This document shows, piece by piece, positions 34,046 through 47,113 of a DNA stretch of 64,000 nucleotides (positions are counted from its first letter, which is position 1; the number at the start of each line of letters is the position of its first letter). The stretch lies in NCBI GenBank assembly GCA_017311315.1, contig CM029666.1:1728871-1792870 (forward strand), in the 5' to 3' direction. The notes under the pieces are model-generated. The model worked only from the letters and a program-made list of their open reading frames with translations, had not been told where the DNA came from and searched no databases. The DNA is from Dendrocalamus latiflorus. Lineage: Eukaryota > Streptophyta > Magnoliopsida > Poales > Poaceae. Both the position numbers and the translations under genes were made by a program.

Positions 34046-34190
34046 AGACCTGGAGCTGGAGGCACACACAACTAGCCTAATGGATATATCAAGAATCGAG
34101 CTAGCTAGCTAAGCTAAGGTGAATGCATGATTTGAATACATATATGCATGTACAGGGGCTCCCAATATTAATTATCTCTTCTGCACCTTA

Positions 34191-34422
34191 GAGCAAGGCT
34201 AATAATATAGCTTTCAGCTGGCTATATGAACACTTATAACCCACTTATCAGCACATTCATATAGTAGTTTACAGCCGGCTGAAGGCTGTATGACCCACCC
34301 ATTTCTCTCACAAAGTTTCTTGGTTCTTGTGCTTCAGCTGGCTGTAAATTTACAGCCCACCTCTCTTCTCTCTCCTCCACCTCAGTATACAGCCTACTAA
34401 CAGCCTCTTATTATACTTGCTC
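34191..34422. mobile_element. Tourist-like MITE upstream of the zinc-finger gene
   Basis: The ends GAGCAAGGCTAATAATA and (complement) GAGCAAGTATAATAAGAGGC form an imperfect inverted repeat. It is flanked by TTA (34188-34190) and TGA (34423-34425), a near-match to the TTA duplication of PIF/Harbinger-type MITEs. The interior has repeated CAGCTGGCT/CAGCCGGCTG blocks. It starts about 340 bases upstream of the zinc-finger ATG. Confidence 0.75.
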
Positions 34423-34765
34423 TGAGAGAAGGACCTCGACGACGCAAAGCAAGAGAGAGAAGGCTTTTTTGTGTGTGAGAGTGAGTGAGAGAGAGAGAGA
34501 GGGCGATCAGCAGTCGTGAACAGGAGGAGCAAGCCAAGAGAGCGTTTAGGTCTAGATTGCGCCTGTCTCGGTTCCATGTTGCACCATTTTATATGTACGT
34601 GGCTTCCTCGTCGATTCGTTACGATCGACACACGCATGATAGGATTCTTATATATCTTAATTTCTAGGTACCTAGCTACCTAGCTCCGTGGAGCAGACTC
34701 GTAGTACTAGTATAGTATGTGCCACTAGCTTAATTTGCTAGAACTAAGTGGCCAACTAGAGGTGC

Positions 34766-35029
34766 TCATTTGGGTTTTTTTAGTAGCTTATGACTGAAAA
34801 GCACTGTAGCTGGCTGAAAAAACACTGTAACTGACAGAGACTTATTTAGCATAATTAAATTTAAAAAAATTATAAAATATAAAAAATATGTTAGCCCAAT
34901 ACGTATAATACAAACAAATACGGGAAAAAGAATCAGCAAAAAAACTCAACAAAAAGCCAAAAATTTAGAAAAAGACGAAATTTATGAATAGTGAAAAATA
35001 AACTGAAAGCTAGAAGCTCAAATAAGCAC
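34766..35029 (-). repeat. MITE-like repeat family B, copy 1
   Basis: The left GTGCTCATTTGGG and the complement of the right end, GTGCTTATTTGAG, form an inverted repeat. The interior CACTGTAGCTGGCTGAAAAA, TATGTTAGCCCAATACG and GACGAAATTTATGAATAGTG matches 58733-58984 in the opposite direction. Confidence 0.7.
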
Positions 35030-36013
35030 AGCTAATACGGACGAGGGCGCACAGTCTAAGTGGTCTAATCAAAGGATGGATCGGTGCATGCAGCAGGATG
35101 CTCAATTATGTTACTTGTGTGTACGTAATGCAGTAGTTTATGCCGATAGAGTCGTGGTGTTGTGTAGAGGTGAGGCAACGCAATACAATAATGAGGGGTT
35201 CTTTGTTGTTTTGCATGTATATAGCTATATATATATTCTTGTGTATTGTGGATTCATCGATACGTATGTAGTGAGATAGAGGGGGACCATGCATGTGCCG
35301 GAGCAAAGTGTGTGCCACTTAGCTTGTGCTTGATTAATTAACTTAATTGTGTGCTTCTGTAATAGTACAAACTAAAGTGGCAAAGTTCATGTGGGAGTTG
35401 GACTAGTATATGTTATAAAATTCTCTTTGGAGTATATGTATCCAAAAGAGTGTATATGTAGGGAATGTATACGTACGTACGTACGTGTTCATTTTTGTTC
35501 CGTTGTGTGGTTAACTTTCCTATCGTGATGATGGGTGACCTTGGCAAAGAGTCGCTTGAGTCCCATCACTCGGACCATTATTATGTCTTTGCAAAAATTA
35601 TAATATTCGTCCGGAAGAAAATACCAGAACATGCCTATTCTAATCAAACACTGCAAAATGTACTAGCATGCTTGTACTGATATCATCCTATATATATTCC
35701 CATGTATTCCTACACTGAATAAATTGTAATGTGCATATGTATTCGCTTTCATGTACGGAAAAGTTAGTACGAATAGAGTAGAATATATCCATGTGTAATA
35801 ATGCGCATGAAAGGAGTTTTAGATATGGTCAATCGATAGTAGTGGCTCAGTGGTCTATATGATTCCAAACATGTTAGAATATCTTTAGAGATAAGAGACA
35901 GAATAAGATTGCTCTTATAAACATAATGATACATCATGTTATGGTTAATATACAGGATGGAAAGGAACAAAAGTTCAAGTGTTCCAACGGCATTCAAGCC
36001 GCAGGGCGCAGGC
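35030..36013. other. Intergenic, no gene seen
   Basis: AT-rich; a short (ACGT)n run at about 35470-35486. Short frames only. Confidence 0.45.
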
Positions 36014-36016
36014 TTA

Positions 36017-36242
36017 GGGTGTGTTTGGTTGATGCCTAAACTTTACCAAAAATTTAGCTAGACCTAGTAATTTAGCACTTGTTTGGATAGTCACCAATTT
36101 TTTGATAAACCAATAGCTCTATAATGATCCCCCTATGTATTTCTTGCCAATTTTTGATCAAATTATGGGCAACCAAAACACCGACTAAAATTTTAGCTAG
36201 CCAATTTGGTAGAGCTAGTTTGGGCACCAACCAAACACACCC
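36017..36242. mobile_element. Tourist-like MITE with TTA target duplication
   Basis: Terminal repeats GGGTGTGTTTGGTTGATGCC and (complement of right end) GGGTGTGTTTGGTTGGTGCC match at 19 of 20. TTA at 36014-36016 and 36243-36245. 226 bp, no coding capacity. The ends and the TTA duplication are those of PIF/Harbinger-derived Tourist MITEs. Confidence 0.93.
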
Positions 36243-36245
36243 TTA

Positions 36246-39023
36246 GTTCCGTGAGTGCCTAACCTATCTTATACAACGAAAATTTTACGCGAGACCAAAA
36301 GGATCGTAACAAAATCGAATGCTAATAATCATCAAACACTCGGTAGTAAAATCTCTTGCTATCGTCTTTCTTTACCTCATATAACCATGCATGAAGCATC
36401 AACAGTAGATAGCTAGTGATCATTTACCCATGCAGTGGTGATGTAATTAAGATGTTACCGTTGTAATGGCTATTACATAACTAGAAACCTAGCTTGTTAA
36501 TCACTTCTCCCGTATACGATCGATACTGTCACCCCTAAAAAACTATATTCAATTTATCTATAGGATAAATTCTTACATGCCACTATAAAATTCCCAATCC
36601 CTTACGTATTGGTGAGACAAAGGATACCATATAAGAGATCTGAAAATTTTTCACCCATTCCACGTTGTCACTCGGAATGAACATGCCCTAAGATACCCTT
36701 AGAATTTTCTTGCAGCAAACAGGAAACATCTCTTCATCACAATTCACAACGTTGCAGAAAAAGTAACGATAATAATAATTGACGTAATTATTTTCCCAAC
36801 GTTTGGAATGTATCTATCCTGTCAGGCAGAAACTTAAGCTCCACGGTAGTCCATACAGACACAAGGCAAAAAGAGTTTCTCAACATATCCTACCAACCTA
36901 GCTAATCAGCCAGCTTTTCTCAACATTTCACATCATTTATGTAATGAACATCAAGATTTGCTTCAATTATTGTTAGTCTACTCAAGTGAAAAAGAGTTCC
37001 ACTTGTTGTACTACTACCATAAGTGGGAATTAATCAACAACGCAAGCTGAGATCAATGAAAGATATAAAGAAAACAACTATTCACAAGCTATAAACTAAG
37101 AAAATGACCTATAGTACAGAAAGAAGCGGAAACTATGCCAAATAGGAAAGTGCATCTGGCTTGTGAGACATAATTTTCTAAATCATGCACTATGATATTA
37201 TGTCCTTGAGTTGAACGTTAGTGCTAGTCAGTAGCAGTACTGCTCAGATCATATAGAACAAGGACGTACAGAACCATCTGATACTCTTATGCTTTAAGTA
37301 CTACTTTCTTTTACCTCTTCGGATCAGTCATGTCTACCGAGAAAAACATATAGCTTAAAAACTTAATGCGGCGGGTCTTCTTGTCGTTGTACTTGTCATC
37401 ACCCTCTTGTGTGGAGAAAAAGGGGAGCTTATGAGGGGTAACTGACACTAATTATCATGTACTACGTACCTTCTTAGAAGAATATCATGTTTGACCTGAA
37501 ACCAAAAGGAGGAAGCAACCACCATGCATTCGGTATACGTACTGCAAACTTTTGAAGTGTCAAGGAAGATCAGATCAGGTGTTTGCATGCAGCCATTACA
37601 AATCTCTACTGTGACCAGTGCGCAAAGATCGCCCTTCCCTTGTGTGTGTTTTCACACGGCTAAACTAGTTGGGACAGTCCCATACTCTCCCATACATCAA
37701 GCCCAGCATCTCCTGCATCTATATGAGTTCAAATCAGCAAATTGTCGGTTAGACATTTGCTTCAACCCGGTTGGAAAGAAATCTCTCCAAATCCTACTAA
37801 CCCCAGAGAAAGCTAGAATTTTGCATCTTTTTTTCTAACGTACTCTCGTCTCCACCATCAAGAAAGCTTCTTTGTGTGTATCTTTCACCCAAAACTCCCT
37901 TGTTATCTCTCCTCTTTCTGAAGTCTTTCTCCTACTTCTAAACAAGGCCCACCCTGTCCCCTAAACTTGGCTCCCATCTATTCCTCTCTTTCTATCCCTT
38001 TCAATTAACAAAACACGAATTCTGAGGTCGCAATTGTTGTTATAAAAAAATTGATGATGTCTTCAATATATTATCACTAGTTGTTACTTGGAGAGGAGGT
38101 TGTGGTTATATAGCTGTCACCTAAGATGTGGCTTTATTCTAATCTAATATTTTTGCTTTGTAGTTTTTTTACCGTGCTTAGATCATGGACCTTCACCTTA
38201 CTTTAATGGTTTCAGGTTAGCCAAGTTGAGCAAATACTTGATTGCATCGGTGACCATAAAGTATATCTCTGTACTTTTTTATTCTCTAGATATGCCTCCA
38301 TCCATAACAAATCAAGGGTCAAAGAACCGTTTAATAGGCTTCCGTGGGTTCTTTTGAATCCGTTAACCTGATAGCCCGTTTCATTGCAACAAAGCCACCT
38401 TTTATTTGATTTTGACATCTGTAACCCAAACCCATATTCTGTACAGAAATAAAGAACAACTATATGTATTATGTAATCATAAGCTTTGATATACTAACAG
38501 TTGCCTAGATTCTATTTGAGATTACCAGACATTTAGATGAGAAAACTCACATGCATGGAATCTTCTCTTGCTCCCCTGTTGATCTGTTTTGTAAACGGTG
38601 CTACATATCTAGACGCCTAGACAAGTATTCAATAACCATAGATTCATGAATATATTCCTCTAATAGCCAATTATTACCGACAAAAAAAGATCATGTGTAG
38701 TTATCGGCTTGCAATGTGTTGAAGACTGTTTACCAAAAAAAAAAAGAAAGAAAGAAAGCTTCGTTGTGAATTATTGTACATGACACAGGTTTAAGTTGTG
38801 GTTACAGTTTCTCAACAGGCGGACATCTGATCATTATTTTTCTAGAAGACATTGGAGGATCTAAAATAACCACCTCTCTAATTCAATGAATGCACAGAAT
38901 CTCCTACTAAACAATTATGGTTACTGTAAAATAGTGTCCTATATTGCTACAGTCCAAAGAACAGTGCAATTGCTATGCCAAACTGAGGTTCCAATTCATG
39001 TGAATTCCTATATAACTATCGAG

Positions 39024-39066
<43 letters not shown>

Positions 39067-40437
39067 TACTGATTTGACATCTACTGCAGCTGGAATTTTC
39101 AAGTCTGTAAGTTAGTGCATGGTAAATACAGGAAATATCACCATCTCCTCAAAAAGTAACAAGATGTAACACAATATGGTGCGCATTTCAGAACAGCAAT
39201 CATGTGACAAAGGAAAGTTGTACACAAATATGACCACCATGCATGCTACAATTGAGATAGATCCTACTCTTGCATAGGCCAAATTTGAACTATTACGAAC
39301 ACTGAACTTGTTTGAGTCATATCTACTATAGTTGTTTTCCTGTCAGAAACCCTAAACAGAGCGGTTGAGGTGTTCGTTTCACATATATTTCATCCTGAAT
39401 TCCTGACCCCTTTTCTGGTTGAGACCCTTCACTCTAGAGGGAGCAACTCGGCAAGATGACATGGAATGGACACCGATCGCCTTGACTCAGACGGAATATT
39501 GGCAAGATTTGATCTCAATGACACGTCCTATCATCTAAATGTTTATTATTATTGATCAATAAATTTCTCCATACAAAACTATTTCACTTGAATTAAAATA
39601 CCTGGTCTTTCCATAAATTTGTATAAATGCAGCAAAACGTTCTATGAACCTTTGATATCATTGAAAAAAAAGGAAATTATCACATTTAAATTGGAACTAA
39701 CATTTCATGTTCGTTACAATCAACTAAGTGGCTAACCAATTTATCAAACCAAAAAAAATTGAGCAAAAAAAAAAATAATCAACCGTCTAAGGCTTGAATT
39801 TAAAGAGAACAGTAGAAGTTATTGGTTGGTTAGGACCGATTCCAGCCCATCCCACACATGCTAGTGATAACCCTAGCAAAATCCAAAAAATGTAGAGGAG
39901 ACAAGTTGCTACGTTCTATAAAGAAACTTTGGCTTCTTTAACTTCAAAAGTCCTCATCTACTTGTCCTTTCCTTCCATGCTCTGAGCTTCCTTATAGGAT
40001 GAGCAACTATAGGACCCCATAAAGATACCAACTTTTTTGGAAAATCTGATATTCTTTGATTCCAGGAGGAATTGTCTGAAAGAAGCTTGGACGGTTGGAG
40101 GACAAGGGATCCTAAATGCTTTCCTCACAGACTGCAATTTGCAGCAAAGAACATGGTGCACTTTGCAGCAAAGAACATGGTCTTTTATTTTTAATATACA
40201 AGTTCTGCAGCACTGATATCATTAGTTTATGCCCGCCAAGAATCTAACATGCACTATAATCGACCAGCAAATACAGATGCAATATATTATCAGTTTCAAG
40301 TCTTGATGACTCATCAAGTTAACTAAAAAACCACATTGATATTACCAGAAATGGATCATGCAACAATATTAGTACATGATCATACTTTGTAAGGCAATGG
40401 GTGGTTTTTTGGGCTACGGCTGATGGCTTTTAACTCT
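36246..40437. other. Long intergenic stretch, no gene recognised
   Basis: AT-rich with short frames (for example 37524-37838 +, 38212-38418 -) that show no domain. 37780-38000 is C/T-rich like a leader sequence. An A-rich AAAG run lies near 38730. 40390-40437 begins an outer repeat (see the nested hAT MITE at 40446). Confidence 0.4.
39028..39062. repeat. (AG)n microsatellite
   Basis: About 17 AG units in an otherwise AT-rich stretch. Confidence 0.95.
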
Positions 40438-40445
40438 AGCACAAG

Positions 40446-40739
40446 CAAGGTTCCAAAAACCGGAACCGGAAGAAATCCCAGTCGGTGGTCGGTAATGGTA
40501 ACCGGGTGGTTACCGGAAAAACCAGTCACAATTTGAAAATCAAAATTTGAATTTTGAGATGTTTTGAAACCGGTAACCGAAAAAAACCGGCTGGTAACCG
40601 AAAAAACCGACCGGAAACCGGAAAAACCGGCCAAAATTCGAAAATTTAAAATTGATACCAACCGGTTTTTTCGGTTACCGGTCTCCACCGGTAAAAACGG
40701 TGGTTACCGGCCGGTAACCGCCGGAATTTTGGAACCCTG
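40446..40739. mobile_element. hAT MITE, 294 bp, nested in another repeat
   Basis: The ends CAAGGTTCCAAAA and (complement) CAGGGTTCCAAAA match at 12 of 13. Flanking octamers AGCACAAG (40438-40445) and AGCGCAAG (40740-40747) match at 7 of 8. The interior is a dense array of CCGGTTACCGG-type repeats in both directions. The flanks together (about 40395-40437 and 40748-40900) resemble a family B/C-like element starting GGGCTACGGCTGATGGC and ending CATAAGCCATAAGC, so this copy appears to have inserted into it. Confidence 0.9.
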
Positions 40740-40747
40740 AGCGCAAG

Positions 40748-43731
40748 TGCTTATGCAAATAAACTGAATGCTAATAAGTCAGTTCGAAAAGGCTGTCCTG
40801 ATAAACCGTTTTGAAAAGACGGCGAAGAAACCGTCTTATTTATTTGTTATTTATTTGTTTAGAGGAAGCCATAAGACATAAGCCATAAGCTAAAATGAAA
40901 TGCTCCAATTTGTGAAACTATGAATATTTAGCTATTCTGGTACCAATTAAATTGACATGAAGCATAAGCTGTAGAGGCACTTGATCATAATTCGCAAGTT
41001 GTGTTCGTAAAATAATATTACAGTACACTCATCTTATGCAAATTATTAAAATTTGATCCGAGAAGTGTAATTTATCATCAGAAATGCATAATCAAGAAAT
41101 TGGTGCTAGAAAGCAATATGTCGGAATTGAACCTAAATAGAAGCATTCATCATAATTCATACTACTTATTTCGTTGTTCTCACGGACCTCCAGTTTTGGT
41201 TTTAGATGATATTTGTTGGAACCAATACATTGCATCCAACGTAGAGGAGTCTCTAGGCAGTTCTCTGTCCATGCTGATAATTATATCCCCCTGTTTGATG
41301 ATATTTCTATCCTATCTAACATGTAGGGAATCAAATGCGAGGTGCATGTGTTTTCCTTTTGTATCTTTCCACTTCCTACTTCCTAGTTTATGACCAAAAA
41401 CAAACATAGGGTAAGTGAATCATCCTGTTGATCCCCTTATTAAAGATTAGGGGCTATCCGACAAGGGACAACTTCATTTGGGTGTTGCATAGGCCAATAG
41501 CTTTTTCTTGCTGCAGTGGTCTCCACCTTGCACTGCAGAGCACCTCATCTAGACATTCTTTAACCCTCACAGCAAGGGAAGCATAGTTTATGTACCCTTA
41601 TTTGCTCTCATACTGTTTGTCCTATGTCACTATCTATTCCACAGTTCATGGCCAGGAATACGATAGGTTTGGTTTGAGATGGTTATGCATATTTTGCTTT
41701 TCTTATAGAAAGGGTGCTTACTATCTTGCAGTTCATAAAACAAAATTTGTCATGTTAACTACCCAGTCATATAGCAAAGGAATAAATGGATTTGATCCAA
41801 AATATGTGCTACAAAGCTACTGCACAAATGCTCTAAGGTATGTCATCTGTTATCTCAAGGCTTTATGAAAAAGGAGATAGATAGCATGTCACTAACTTGT
41901 GTGGCTCTCACAACTCACAAGGCTCCTTAGTCGGCACCTTACTCTCTTAAGTACCTAACGCATGTGGACCATTTAATCACAGCAGGGAAAAACAAAACAA
42001 CACTCAGTAACCTTGATGAGGTGCTGATAAGATTCAAATGTATGTCACTTGCAACTTGATTACAAGCTAGACATGTACACTAGGTCCCAAGTTTGTGTTG
42101 AGTTAGTTGTGTTGCCTCAACAAGGCTCCTAGTCACATCTGCAACATCTTTGTTAGTTGATTACAAGCACAAAGTTGGCAACATTTAAGATCACCCGAAT
42201 CCCAGCAGGGATCCGCACCAAGTTGTGCTCTCAAAGGAAAATCCTTCTTTTTGGCTCATGATGACAAGTTTGGCACATAGTTTAATCCCCAGGATGACCT
42301 CACCCATTTTAATCCTAAGCAATATATATATAACACTCAACTTAGCAACCATATCTCTTTATTTTCTCCACAAGTTTATTTTGTGGCCACCACAGGAGAT
42401 TAAAGAATGGCTTGGCTTAATAATTGAGTTTGATATCTTCCTTTGGAATAAGTTTGAAAGCTAGTTAACAAACCCAAGCAATGTAAGCAACGACTCTAAA
42501 TTATGTTCTAGTATTCCAAGTGACATTACCTACTCCATACAAATAAGCACTTGGGATTGGGTGGATTTCACTTAAAGTCATATGAAGTGATTCTCCAGTA
42601 TACTAAATTATGCAATAAGGGGTTAAAGAAACACCTAGCCCAAAATATAATAGTCTAGAATGTCTAGAGCTTAACCAAGCGCTACATTTAATCGTCACCG
42701 TGGAAAAATAATCTAGAACACATAGATCCAGTGTAACCCGCAGATTAAGCTAATACGGCTACAATTATTACACTTGGTAAATGTAATACAGCTCTGCGAG
42801 CGAGTGATACACAGATGGATGCACATGGATTAGAAGTATGATTACTCCATGCCCTACTTGTGTGATGGCTTTAAGAAAGGGATTAGCAAGTAGCTTAGGT
42901 AACGTGATGGTGGAGGGAAGAGCTTTAGATAATATAATCTTTGAAACTTTGGAATCCACTTGGTGATTAGAAAAAAATAGGCATAGGGAATTTTTCTAGC
43001 AGAAAGTAGTGGAAGTGAGGTTACTACATTAATGTTTTTAGGTCTTAAAACCAAGGTCAAAACTACGCCTTTGACAAATACCATGTCATGTGTGATGTAC
43101 TAGACAAGTCACCTGGTTGATATTGGTAACATCACACCACAAGTTATCCTGGCTTTTCTGGAATATAGGCAGCGCTGCACTCAAACTAGCTCTTTCCTCT
43201 TTCACTAATTGATGTTCTAGTCAAAATAAAAGGTTGCTTTATTCAGAATAGGTTACCTTTTTCATTTTGTTATTACTTCAGCAAGTGCTGAACACATTTG
43301 GATCATCATAAGATGAAATTTACTCTCTATGAGACGTAATCTCCTAGGCAGTTTGGTCACCACAAGTTCTTAGAGCTGATCTGAAAAGGTTGGCATGGGC
43401 AAAGGCTACTGCTTACACATTGTTACTGAAAGCAGGGTGGAGCATTGCAAGATGTAATAGTTAGTAACTCAATTGAAACAAATTTTGAGTGTGTTTTGCA
43501 TCTCTGTATCAAGATTTTTGTATGTAATTATAGCAACACCAATTTCAAATTATAAAAATTATCACACAAATACTAATTTTCAAGCTCCATGGCATTGACA
43601 GTCGAAAATACACAAAAGGAAGATGAAAATATACTGTTAAATTAAACCTAGTTACAAGTATGCTCTCATCTAATTATTGTTTGTTATGTCACAGTTAATG
43701 CTGTTTGTGATCTGTGGTAGTAAATAATATG
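40748..43731. other. Intergenic, no gene recognised
   Basis: After the outer repeat ends near 40900, only short frames without domains (41100-41393 +, 41590-41868 +, 42768-43084 -). Confidence 0.4.
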
Positions 43732-43737
43732 GTCCCA

Positions 43738-44023
43738 GGCATGGTTGTTACAGTGGAGTCGGCGACCAAGGCGAGTGAGAGGCGCCTGGACGCCATGCCG
43801 GGCTGTGCATGTATGTAGAGTCGCCACGCTATGCATGTATGTAGAGTTGCCGCGTTGTGCATGTATGTATCCAACATGCAGGCATGGTTGTTACAGCGGA
43901 GTCGGCGACCAAGGCGAGTGAGAGGCGCCTGGATGCCATGCCGCGCTGTGCATGCATGTAGAGTCGCCACGCTATGCATGTATGTAGAGTTGTCGCGTTG
44001 TGCATGTATGTATCCAACATGCA
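43738..44023. repeat. 143-bp tandem duplication including a transposon end
   Basis: Two direct copies start GGCATGGTTGTTACAG at 43738 and 43881 and differ at only a few bases. Each contains the terminal repeat of the element at 43740-44325, so the left end of that element is duplicated. Each copy also holds internal GCATGTATGTA repeats. Confidence 0.92.
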
Positions 44024-44325
44024 TACATACTCATACTTTGCATCGCGACTCTGTATCTGCCAACTCTTGTCGTCTCCCCGCACTCTCCCCTCTCTCCCCC
44101 TCTCTCGTCTCTCCCGCAGACCCGCACTCACTCATCACCGCCTTGCCTCCTCCAGTCCCCCTACCGCCTCACCTCATCTCCTCTCCCCAGCGCCGCCTCC
44201 CCTCCCTGCCGCCTCGCCTCCTCTCCCCTTCCCGGTGCCCCCGCCCCCCGCTGCCTCCCCCCTCCAAGTCGCGGCGAATGGGCATGGCGTCCACCCAGCT
44301 CCTAGGCGACGCCGTAACAACCATG
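43740..44325 (+). mobile_element. hAT-like element carrying a GC-rich gene-like segment
   Basis: The ends CATGGTTGTTAC and (complement of right end) CATGGTTGTTAC are a perfect 12-bp inverted repeat. Flanking octamers GTCCCAGG (43732-43739) and ATCCCAGG (44326-44333) match at 7 of 8. The right half (44060-44300) is C-rich leader-like DNA ending in an ATG frame (MGMASTQLLGDAV) that reads into the terminal repeat, and it differs sharply from its surroundings. This looks like a captured gene 5' end (Pack-type). A 191-codon plus frame spans it but has no known domain. Confidence 0.75.
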
Positions 44326-44333
44326 ATCCCAGG

Positions 44334-45492
44334 TCAAGAGCTAATCAACTCAATTCAGTACACTTTGCACACGTATAATAGCAGATTAGCATGCACACAA
44401 GGATGAGATGACTGTAAAGAATAAGATGGGTATAGGTAAACCAGGCATGAAATGAAAACATGATTCAATTATTATCTCCACCTTCTTGTACCCTATCAAC
44501 TCGAACATCCAAGGGGTTCTGTCATCACTCAAAATAAAGGACCAGCCTAACATATCTTGCCTCCTTAAATTATCACATAGCACATTGTTTAGACTAGTTT
44601 TTTTAAGCTAAGCTAGTGAATAGGTTGCAAGATAGTTGCAGATGGCATTTAACCATAAGACAACCTGTGCAAGTTAATCACCAAAAATTCTAGATTAGCC
44701 ATGAACAATATAAAACAAGCTAGGGCTACATTAGCTTGACTCATTTTCTTCTAGATGATTGTACAGGTTAACTGATGTGAGAAGTTGTGCAAACTTTAAC
44801 ATAGCCTAAGAAATTTTTTCTACGTATACACTGCCTGACAAGTTCAAACTGACATATCAGATTATCAGCATTAGAACATAAAAACTATATTTCGTTTTCA
44901 AGTCCTTATCAAAGAAGTGCTAAGGATCTCCTACAATAATTTTCTTAAGGACGAGATAACGTAGAGGAATAGGCAACTCTAACCATAACATGGCACACTA
45001 CTAAACAACTTTACCACATCAAGTTGATGAAAACGAGTTGTACAGCCAGAGATAATAAATACCTATATGATCACTTTGCAGGCAGGCAGATGATCCCCTT
45101 CAACAAGGACAGGTAGTACTTATTTGCACGGATGAAATTGCAGACTTAGGAAAGGGGAGAATGAAGTGGTCTATATTTCCTCTTTTGCATCAGACTCAAA
45201 TGTCTTAGCCATTAACCTACGGAAGCAACAAGTGTTTTTACATGGCCTTCGTCAAATTAACCTATTTTGTTTTCCATTTTAAGTGAACCATGTGTTCTCT
45301 TTAGGAAAATGTGCAAAAATACTCTACCTTATGTACACCCTGATGAGTTCTTAACATCCTCAAAACTACAGTACACTGGGTAGCAACTTACTGCACTTAA
45401 GTGGGTTATGCAAATTACCACATCCAACATTTCCAATAATAGATGTGTATTCATGTGTCTTCCACGAGTAGATCCAAGCATCTAACGAATTG
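44334..45492. other. Spacer 3' of the CRS2 copy
   Basis: AT-rich; no coding motif. Probably includes the 3' untranslated region of the minus-strand CRS2 gene near 45490. Confidence 0.45.
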
Positions 45493-46033
45493 TCAAATCC
45501 TGTGGAACTTGTACTTCTGCACCAGATTGAATCTCTCAATACTTCCACTAAAACCCTTCAGCACAAGAGTCCTCACAGCATCCACCCCTTGCTCCAAAGC
45601 AGTGTCAATCTTGATCAAATTTACAGTACAGGTTTAAATCAACATCCAAGTAGCAACAACCATGTCACAGAGTTCCTCCCAGAAAAGGGCAGACCACCAG
45701 AAAACAAGAAAGTTGAGGCTTAACTAACAACAGTTTTTCTATAGGATGATAAAGTAAAGGTTAAGGTTCCTAATGTTCTTTTCCAGAAGCAACTTTGCAA
45801 AAACCTTTCCCTCATGTAACAGCAGCTTGTAATGATAACAATTAATAATGCACATGAATTGAGATAGTTCCTTTGTATCAACAACTAAACGGTAAAATCT
45901 AGTTCGAGTGCTAGTCCAAAATGCATAGTATAAACAACATGGAACCGTATCATCATTCTTTGTATAGAAATAAGATATGTTCAAACACAATTGTTTGCTG
46001 CAACATTATATTCACAGCCCACACCCAAATTTA

Positions 46034-46266
46034 GGGCATATCCATATTGGCTTCTACTTGGAGAAGCTAGAAGTCATATGAGCACCCGGCTTCCTCACTC
46101 CTCTCACTCCCGTCTCACTTCGGAGATAGCAAGGGGTCACGAGCGTCGAGCGCATCACGCACCCCACTCCTCTCGCTCACCCCCTCCTTTTTAAAGTTAT
46201 TTCTTTCAACTACTACTATTCATTTTCAGGCAAAAGCCATCAACCACGGCAAATATGAATAGGCCC
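46034..46266 (+). mobile_element. Tourist-like MITE family D, copy 2, in a CRS2 intron
   Basis: The ends GGGCATATCCATATTGG and (complement) GGGCCTATTCATATTTG form an inverted repeat; TTA at 46031-46033 and 46267-46269. 233 bp. The interior is homologous to the copy at 27.9 kb. It lies between the last two CRS2 coding blocks. Confidence 0.85.
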
Positions 46267-47113
46267 TTAAAATGCATCAATTATGATATTCCAACCAAAT
46301 GGTGGAAGATCTTTTTTAATATTCCTACAGCCAATGCTCAATTGAAATATCATTACAGAATGAATTACTGCTACCTATTGAGAGATCAGCTTACTATTTG
46401 TCTTCATGAAGAAAAAAGAAATAGGTATTAGATGAAATCAAAGTTGATAATCGCATTGGTTTTTTTTATGGCTACTGGAGAGGGAAAGGAGGGATGAACA
46501 TACAGGAACAGAGAAGGAAACATCGAAAGAAAGGGATTTTCACACTACATATCATATCTTCTATGAAATAATTAAACATAAAGCAAAGTCAATACCTGCA
46601 CTCGTTCCTCTGAACTGAACTTCTGCAGAAGAAAAGCTTGTGTATCCATTTTGCCAGGTGGGCTACCAATGCCTATGTCCAACAGTGAACAGCTCAATAT
46701 TGGCATAATATGAATTTTCAGGGAAGGAACAGAAGAGTGAGGTGGTGAACATAGTAATGCACCTATAGATAAACGAGGAAATTCCCAGCAGCCATCCAAA
46801 TGCTCAATTACATTCTGTAAGCTGTTTTTCCGGAGAAATGGTTATTGTGGAGTGAGGGTAATCGATTGTGAAATCTAAGTAATGGCATTAACTATGAAGA
46901 TCACAGAAACAGCTACTCCAAAAGCAAACTAATAAGTGATAACATAGAGTCCATCAAGAAAGTAATTAACATTTTCCCTACACAATACAAACTTTAGCGG
47001 AGGCCCCCGTGTATTCAGGTATTCAAATTCAATTCTGTAAAACTTGACAAACCATTTTTGTTATGCAAGTCAGGCCCATGTAACTCTGTCTTGGCCTCCT
47101 GGGTAAAACTCAG

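Noticed and set aside
43831..44406. 191-codon frame across the hAT-like element as a real gene
   Set aside because: It begins inside the tandem transposon terminus and translates GCATGTATGTA repeats; only the downstream ATG portion might come from a gene.
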